30,452 bases of DNA, from positions 1 to 30,452 of the forward strand of contig CAJJNQ010000029.1 in assembly GCA_905193155.1 (NCBI GenBank), read 5' to 3'. Below, one piece after another: positions 24,349-30,452 of this stretch. Position 1 is the stretch's first letter. Every line of letters starts with the position of its first letter. This DNA comes from an uncultured Christensenella sp. GTDB taxonomy: Bacteria; Bacillota; Clostridia; Christensenellales; UBA1750. The position numbers were made by a program, and so were the translations under genes. The notes below the pieces were generated by a model. The model was not told where the DNA came from. It searched no databases and was given only the letters and a program-made list of their open reading frames with translations.

Positions 24349-25590
24349 ATGAAACGAGTTGTCATCACCGGCATGGGCGTGATTTCGCCCGTCGGCAACA
24401 GCCTGCCCGCCTTCTGGGACAGCCTCAAGGGCGGCGTCTGCGGCGTCGGCCCCATCACCAAATTCGATACCGCGGATTTCAAGGTCAAGGTCGCGGCCGA
24501 GGTCAAGGATTTTAACGCTGCGGATTTCGGCATGGACGTGCCCACCCAGCGCCGCATGGACCTCTTTACGCAGTATGCCATGGCTGCCGCCAAGCAGGCC
24601 GTGGAGGACAGCGGCATTCTGGGCGCGGTCGATCCCGAGCGCTTCGGCGTGTATGTGGGCAGCGGCATCGGCGGCATGAACACCTTCATCGAGCAGAACA
24701 ACCGGCTCAATCAGCGCGGCCCGACCCGCGTTTCGGCGCTGTTCATCCCGATGATGATCGCCAACATGGCGGCGGGCTCCATCGCCATCAAATATGACGC
24801 GCAGGGCCCGTGCCTGCCCACTGTCACCGCCTGCGCCACCTCCACCCACGCGGCGGGCGAGGCCTATCGCGCCATCGCCCACGGCTACGCCGACGCGATC
24901 ATCGCGGGCGGCGCGGAGGCCACCATCAATCCCCTGGCCGTTGCGGGCTTTACCACCTGCATGGCGCTTTCGCTGGAAACCGACCCGCTGAAGGCCTCCC
25001 TGCCCTTTGATGCGCGCAGAGCGGGCTTTGTCATGGGCGAAGGCTCCGGCATCCTCGTGCTTGAGGAATACGAGCACGCCAAGGCGCGCGGCGCGAAGAT
25101 CTACGCCGAGGTCGCGGGATACGGCAATACCTGCGACGCGCACCATGTCACCGCCCCCCGTCCCGACGGCAGCGGCGGCGCAAGGGCCATGAAGCAGGCG
25201 CTGGAGCAGGCGAATTACACCGCCGGCAAGGACAGCCTCTACATCAACGCCCACGGCACCGGCACCAAGCTCAACGATTCCTCCGAAACCACCGCCATCA
25301 AGCTCGCGCTGGGCGAGGAGGACGCAAAGCGCGCCCGCATCTCTTCCACCAAGTCCATGACCGGCCATATGCTGGGCGCGGCGGGCGCGGTGGAGCTGAT
25401 CGCCTCCGCCCTGGCGCTCCAAAACGGCGTCATTCCCCCGACCATCGGCCTGGAGCAGCCCGACCCCGACTGCGACCTGAACTACACGCCCCTTGCGGCG
25501 CAGGAAGCGCAGGCGGACGTCGCGGTTTCGCTGTCGCTGGGCTTCGGCGGCCACAACGGCGCGGTGGCGCTGCGCCGCGCGGAGGACTGA
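24349..25590 (+). CDS. fabF: Beta-ketoacyl-ACP synthase II
   Basis: FabF carries out chain elongation by condensing acyl-ACP with malonyl-ACP. The 413-residue protein has Cys162 (VTACATSTHA), His302 (INAHGTGTK), Lys335 and His340 (STKSMTGHMLGAAG), all as in KAS II. AGGAGG (24335-24340) eight bases upstream is a strong binding site. accB follows after four bases. Confidence 0.97.
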   Translation: MKRVVITGMGVISPVGNSLPAFWDSLKGGVCGVGPITKFDTADFKVKVAAEVKDFNAADFGMDVPTQRRMDLFTQYAMAAAKQAVEDSGILGAVDPERFGVYVGSGIGGMNTFIEQNNRLNQRGPTRVSALFIPMMIANMAAGSIAIKYDAQGPCLPTVTACATSTHAAGEAYRAIAHGYADAIIAGGAEATINPLAVAGFTTCMALSLETDPLKASLPFDARRAGFVMGEGSGILVLEEYEHAKARGAKIYAEVAGYGNTCDAHHVTAPRPDGSGGARAMKQALEQANYTAGKDSLYINAHGTGTKLNDSSETTAIKLALGEEDAKRARISSTKSMTGHMLGAAGAVELIASALALQNGVIPPTIGLEQPDPDCDLNYTPLAAQEAQADVAVSLSLGFGGHNGAVALRRAED

Positions 25591-25594
25591 GCCT

Positions 25595-26056
25595 ATGAAG
25601 ATGAGCGATATCCGCACGCTGGCGGAACTGGTTGAAAAGCACGGCCTGACCGCGCTGGATTATGCCGAGGGCGAAGCGCACATCCGCATCGAGCGCACGC
25701 CCGCGCCGGTCGCGGCGGCGGTTCCCGCTGCCCCGGCTGCGCCCGCGGCGGCGCCCGCCGCAGCCCCCGCTCCCGCCGCCGAGCCGGTGAAGGACGAGGA
25801 CGCGGGCGCGGACTTCAACGCCGCCAAGATGGTGCTCTCGCCCATGGTGGGTGTGTTCTATGCCTCGCCTTCGCCCTCCGACCCGCCGTTCGTCACCGTC
25901 GGCAGCAAGGTCAAAAAGGGCGATGTGCTCTGCATCATCGAGGCCATGAAGCTGATGAACGAGATCACCGCCGAAGAGGACGGCGAGATCATTGATATCT
26001 GCGCCGCCAACGGCAGCGTCGTCGAATACGGCCAGATCCTCTTTAAGCTCCTGTGA
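25595..26056 (+). CDS. accB: Biotin carboxyl carrier protein of acetyl-CoA carboxylase
   Basis: The 153-residue protein has a short N-terminal region, an Ala/Pro-rich flexible linker (about 36-65) and a C-terminal biotinyl domain with the biotin-accepting Lys119 in EAMKLM. Biotin is carboxylated by AccC and hands the carboxyl group to AccA-AccD. The ATG at 25595 has GGAGGA eight bases upstream; a longer frame that starts inside fabF is not real. Confidence 0.95.
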   Translation: MKMSDIRTLAELVEKHGLTALDYAEGEAHIRIERTPAPVAAAVPAAPAAPAAAPAAAPAPAAEPVKDEDAGADFNAAKMVLSPMVGVFYASPSPSDPPFVTVGSKVKKGDVLCIIEAMKLMNEITAEEDGEIIDICAANGSVVEYGQILFKLL

Positions 26057-26107
26057 TTTTGCGCGCAGGAGCGCTTTGACATCAAGATGAAGGAGGCTTT
26101 GACTTCC

Positions 26108-26524
26108 ATGAATCGGGAAGAAATCAAAAACCTGCTCCCCCACCGCGAGCCGATGCTGCTGGTGGACGAGATCACGGTGGATGAGGAAGGCACGGCGCAC
26201 GGCCTTTACCGCGTGCGCGGAGACGAGTTCTTTTTGCAGGGGCATTTTCCCGGCAACCCGGTCGTGCCGGGCGTGATTTTGTGCGAGATCATGGCGCAGG
26301 CCTGCGGCCTGCTGATCGGAGATGAAATCAAGGGGAAGACCCCCGTCTACACGGGGCTGGACAAGGTGCGGTTCCGCAATTCCGTCCGTCCCGGCGACGA
26401 GATCCGCGTCAGGGCGCGCATTGAGCGCCGCATGGGCAATTTCTTCTTCGCTGCGGCGGAAGCGCACGTCGGGGATAAGCTCTGCGTGCAGGGAAAGCTG
26501 TCCTTCGCGCTGCTGGAGGGTTAA
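26108..26524 (+). CDS. fabZ: 3-hydroxyacyl-ACP dehydratase FabZ
   Basis: FabZ removes water from 3-hydroxyacyl-ACP. From ATG 26108 the protein has 138 residues and starts MNREEIKNLLPHREPMLLVD, as FabZ proteins do. The hot-dog fold catalytic residues are His46 (GHFPGNPVVPG) and Glu60. An ATG at 26087 is in frame, but AAGGAGG (26090-26096) lies just after it and eleven bases before ATG 26108, so the later start is preferred. accC begins directly after its stop codon. Confidence 0.94.
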   Translation: MNREEIKNLLPHREPMLLVDEITVDEEGTAHGLYRVRGDEFFLQGHFPGNPVVPGVILCEIMAQACGLLIGDEIKGKTPVYTGLDKVRFRNSVRPGDEIRVRARIERRMGNFFFAAAEAHVGDKLCVQGKLSFALLEG

Positions 26525-27871
<1,347 letters not shown>

Positions 27872-27908
27872 ATAAACGCCATGAAAAAAGCGAAAAGGAG
27901 GGAAAGCG

Positions 27909-28781
27909 ATGCTCAATAAAAGTATGTTCATCAAACCCCGCAACGCGCTCGAGGGCGCAGGGGAAAAGGGTGCGTCTCCCGCCATACCGGATGCGCTCTA
28001 TCGCGCCTGCCCCGCCTGCAAGGCCGCGGTGCTGACGCAGGACATGGAGGAAAACCTGCTGGTCTGCCCCCATTGCGGCCACCACCTGCGCATGAATGTG
28101 GAAGCGCGCCTTCGTATGCTCTGCGACGAGGGCAGCTTTGAAGAGCTCTGGCCGGAAATGACCACGCAAAACCCCATCGGCTTTCCCGAATACGAGAAAA
28201 AACTCGCCGCAGCCCGCAGCCTGACCGGCAGGCCGGACGGCGTGGTTTGCGGCACCGCCCGCATCGGCGGCGAGGAATGCGCGCTGTTTGTGATGGATGC
28301 GCAGTTCATGATGGGCTCGATGGGCACCGTTGTGGGCGAAAAGATCACCCGCACCTTTGAATTGGCCGCCGAGCGGAGCCTGCCCGTCGTGGGCGTGACG
28401 GTCTCCGGCGGCGCACGCATGCAGGAGGGCATCCTCTCTCTGATGCAGATGGCCAAGACCAGCGGCGCGGTGCTGCGCCACAGCCGGGCCGGAAACTTCT
28501 ATCTGGCGCTGCTGACCGACCCCACCACCGGGGGCGTGACCGCCTCCTTTGCGATGGAGGCCGACATGATTCTGGCCGAGCCCGGCGCGCTGATCGGCTT
28601 TGCAGGGCCGAGAGTGATCGAACAGACCATACGGGCCAAGCTCCCGGAGGGCTTCCAGCGCGCGGAGTTTTTGCTGAAAAAGGGCTTTGTGGACGCCATC
28701 GTGCCCCGGCAGGAGCAGAAGGAAACCATCTCCTTCCTGCTGCGGCTGCATGCGCCCCATGAGAGGAGGGACGCGCAATGA
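27909..28781 (+). CDS. accD: Acetyl-CoA carboxylase carboxyltransferase subunit beta
   Basis: The 290-residue protein has an N-terminal zinc ribbon with four cysteines (34, 37, 53, 56; CPAC and CPHCG) and a crotonase-fold carboxyltransferase domain (MGSMGTVVGEKI, SGGARMQEG, LTDPTTGGVTASFA). With AccA it moves carboxyl from biotin to acetyl-CoA, giving malonyl-CoA. AAGGAGG is seven bases before the ATG. ATGA overlap with accA keeps the two subunits in balance. Confidence 0.96.
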   Translation: MLNKSMFIKPRNALEGAGEKGASPAIPDALYRACPACKAAVLTQDMEENLLVCPHCGHHLRMNVEARLRMLCDEGSFEELWPEMTTQNPIGFPEYEKKLAAARSLTGRPDGVVCGTARIGGEECALFVMDAQFMMGSMGTVVGEKITRTFELAAERSLPVVGVTVSGGARMQEGILSLMQMAKTSGAVLRHSRAGNFYLALLTDPTTGGVTASFAMEADMILAEPGALIGFAGPRVIEQTIRAKLPEGFQRAEFLLKKGFVDAIVPRQEQKETISFLLRLHAPHERRDAQ

Positions 28782-29557
28782 ACGCCTATGAACGCCTTTG
28801 CGCCGCCCGCAAGAGCGGACGCCCCACCGCGCGCAAATACATCGAAGCCCTGTGCGACCGCTTCTTCGAGCTGCACGGCGACCGGCTCTTTGCCGACGAT
28901 CCCGCGATCCTGGGCGGCATTGCCGAGCTGGACGGCACGCCCGTGACCGTGATCGGCATCGAAAAGGGAGAAGATACCAAGGAGAAAATCACCCGGAACT
29001 TCGGCTCCCCCAACCCGGAGGGCTACCGCAAGGCGCTGCGCTTGATGAAGCAGGCGGAAAAGTTCCGTCGCCCCGTGCTCTGCTTTGTCGATACCGCGGG
29101 CGCGTATTGCGGCCTGGGCGCGGAGGAGCGCGGGCAGGGAAGCGCGATTGCGCAGAACCTGGTTGAGATGATGGGGCTGAAAACCCCCGTGATCTCCGTG
29201 CTCATCGGCGAGGGCGGCAGCGGCGGCGCACTGGCGCTGGCCGTGGCCGATCGGGTCTATATGCTGGAAAACGCGGTCTATTCCGTGATTTCGCCCGAGG
29301 GCGCGGCTTCCATCCTCTATAAGGACGCGGGGCAGGTCGAGCGCGCCGCGGAAGCCCTGCGCATCACCGCGGGAGAGCTGAAGGAATTCGGCGTCGTGGA
29401 AGAGGTCATAAGCGAGCAGAGCGGCTTTGAAGCAGCCTGTGCGGAGCTAAAAAAGCTATGGATCCGCGACCTTGATGAAATAGAAAAGCTTGACAGCAGG
29501 GCGATGCTGGATGCAAGATATAATCGATTTCGCAAATTCGGAGGGCTGATGGAATGA
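28778..29557 (+). CDS. accA: Acetyl-CoA carboxylase carboxyltransferase subunit alpha
   Basis: The 259-residue product has the AccA features LHGDRLFADDPAILGGIA, GSPNPEGYRKALRLMKQAEKF (NFGSPNPEGYRKALRLM region), DTAGAYCGLGAEERGQ and IGEGGSGGALALAVAD. It is shorter than the roughly 320 residues of the E. coli protein because the N-terminal helical extension is reduced, as in many Firmicutes. It overlaps accD before it and degV after it by four bases each. Confidence 0.95.
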   Translation: MNAYERLCAARKSGRPTARKYIEALCDRFFELHGDRLFADDPAILGGIAELDGTPVTVIGIEKGEDTKEKITRNFGSPNPEGYRKALRLMKQAEKFRRPVLCFVDTAGAYCGLGAEERGQGSAIAQNLVEMMGLKTPVISVLIGEGGSGGALALAVADRVYMLENAVYSVISPEGAASILYKDAGQVERAAEALRITAGELKEFGVVEEVISEQSGFEAACAELKKLWIRDLDEIEKLDSRAMLDARYNRFRKFGGLME

Positions 29558-30372
29558 TCGTCATCGTAACCGACTCTACGGCGTGCCTGAACCGCCAGGA
29601 GGCGCAGAAGCTGGGCGTTACCCATGTGCCGATGACCTATACGCTGGACGGATCCACGCATCGCGAGCATTTCGTGGAGGAAAACGCCGACTACATTGAG
29701 CGCATTCAGAGCGCAAAGACGCTGGCAACCTCCCAGCCGCCGATCGCTGCCTATATCAAGACCTTTACGGAATTGACGCAGGCGGGGCATCAGGTGCTGT
29801 GCCTGTCCATCAGCTCGCGCCTTTCGGGCACTTATGCCAATGAAGCCGTGTGCGCCCGCGAGATCGGCGGGGGCAATATCCGCGTGGTCGATACCCTGAC
29901 CACGGCGGGAGGGCTGTATATCCTCGTGCGCGCCGCGCGCGAGTTGATTGACGCGGGCTATTCGCTGGAGGAAACCGCCTCCAAGATCGAGGAGATGCGT
30001 TCCTCGGTCAAGACACTGTTTACCGTCGAGGACATGGAGCCCCTGCGCCGCAGCGGCCGCCTCGGTCCCGTGCGCCAGAGCGTCTGCACCGTGCTCAACG
30101 TCCGCCCGCTGCTCACCTGCCGGGAGGGCGCGGTGGTGTCCTGCGGCATGGTGCGCGGGCATAACGAGCAGATGCGCGCGCTGGATCAGGCGGTGCCGAA
30201 AAACGCCGGCTGCATCGTGGTGCAGTACATCCGCAACATCAACGGTGCGCGGCAGCTTCAGCACCGGCTGGAAAGCCGGCTGAATAAGACGGTGCTGCTG
30301 CGCCCCATCGGGCCCGTGCTCGCCATCCACCTGGGCGTGGACATGATCGGCGTGGCCTGGAAGGAATCCTGA
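29554..30372 (+). CDS. DegV family fatty-acid-binding protein (FakB-like)
   Basis: The 272-residue DegV protein has the lipid-binding signature: TDSTA (6-10), TSQP (59-62), SSRLSGTYANEA (87-98), the LRRSGRLGP turn, and GPVLAIHLG (253-261). Known DegV/FakB proteins hold a fatty acid while the kinase FakA phosphorylates it for phospholipid synthesis. The ATG overlaps the accA stop (ATGA), so it is made from the same mRNA as the fatty acid synthesis enzymes, which supports a role in lipid metabolism. No FakA (DAK-domain) gene is in the window. Which fatty acid is bound cannot be read from the sequence. Confidence 0.88.
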   Translation: MIVIVTDSTACLNRQEAQKLGVTHVPMTYTLDGSTHREHFVEENADYIERIQSAKTLATSQPPIAAYIKTFTELTQAGHQVLCLSISSRLSGTYANEAVCAREIGGGNIRVVDTLTTAGGLYILVRAARELIDAGYSLEETASKIEEMRSSVKTLFTVEDMEPLRRSGRLGPVRQSVCTVLNVRPLLTCREGAVVSCGMVRGHNEQMRALDQAVPKNAGCIVVQYIRNINGARQLQHRLESRLNKTVLLRPIGPVLAIHLGVDMIGVAWKES

Positions 30373-30391
30373 AAATCAGCATAAGAGCATT

Positions 30392-30446
30392 CCTGAACGG
30401 CAAAGGAACCCGGGGCCTCTGGCCCCGGGTCCCTTTGCCGTTCAGG
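30392..30446 (+). terminator. Long hairpin after the fab-acc-degV operon
   Basis: A 25-bp stem broken by one A-C mismatch (30392-30417 with 30421-30446) closes on a TCT loop, 20 bases after the DegV stop codon. It probably ends the operon, though no T tract is seen before the window ends at 30452. Confidence 0.6.
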
Positions 30447-30452
30447 TGCGGG

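Noticed and set aside
26087..26107. ATG 26087 as fabZ start
   Set aside because: The best ribosome binding site lies after it and serves ATG 26108, which gives the usual FabZ N-terminus.

Overview
The window looks like chromosomal DNA of a high-GC member of the Clostridia (Bacillota), probably an anaerobic gut bacterium; species cannot be fixed from sequence alone. The pointers are the strong purine-rich ribosome binding sites, a membrane pyrophosphatase of the potassium-dependent type, a RibU-type ECF substrate protein under an FMN riboswitch, FabK instead of FabI, and a FabT-fabH-acpP-fabK-fabD-fabG-fabF-accB-fabZ-accC-accD-accA gene order. No tRNA, rRNA, transposase, prophage or CRISPR array was seen.

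Left part (1-11900): a TetR repressor gene is divergent from an MMPL-family exporter gene and its lipoprotein partner. A 13-base perfect palindrome sits on the exporter -35 box, which argues for a GTG start 60 bases after the first ATG. A flotillin/SPFH gene follows. Next come a divergent pair, a cytosolic-looking von Willebrand A (vWA) protein and an Mrr-type restriction endonuclease whose original reading frame carries a TAG at codon 6, and then a cell-wall protein with repeated InlB-like domains and an unusual SPKTG sorting signal. Copies of a short dispersed palindromic repeat lie at 14-123 and 5535-5717.

Middle part (11900-19985): hppA (pyrophosphate-driven ion pump) and ribU (riboflavin uptake, FMN riboswitch) run leftward. 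Divergent from ribU is a four-gene operon: cupin-type phosphoglucose isomerase, GntR/UTRA regulator, a long mannose-6-phosphate isomerase with an extra N-terminal domain, and a second cupin-type phosphoglucose isomerase. It is a regulated set of sugar-phosphate isomerases without a transporter or kinase, and its physiological substrate is open. Behind it lies a 658-base gene-free stretch with two tandem 124-base units. Their central hairpins have changed by compensating substitutions, so structure rather than sequence appears to be kept.

Right part (19985-30372): a compact operon for type II fatty acid synthesis and acetyl-CoA carboxylase, headed by a MarR/FabT-type regulator and ended by a DegV (fatty-acid-binding, FakB-like) gene. 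A near-perfect promoter and a 17-base palindrome at the start point suggest autoregulation. Many junctions overlap by four bases (ATGA), so translation is probably coupled. AccABCD make malonyl-CoA, FabD loads ACP, FabH starts chains, FabF elongates, and FabG, FabZ and FabK complete each cycle. DegV placement suggests that uptake of outside fatty acids is set together with synthesis.
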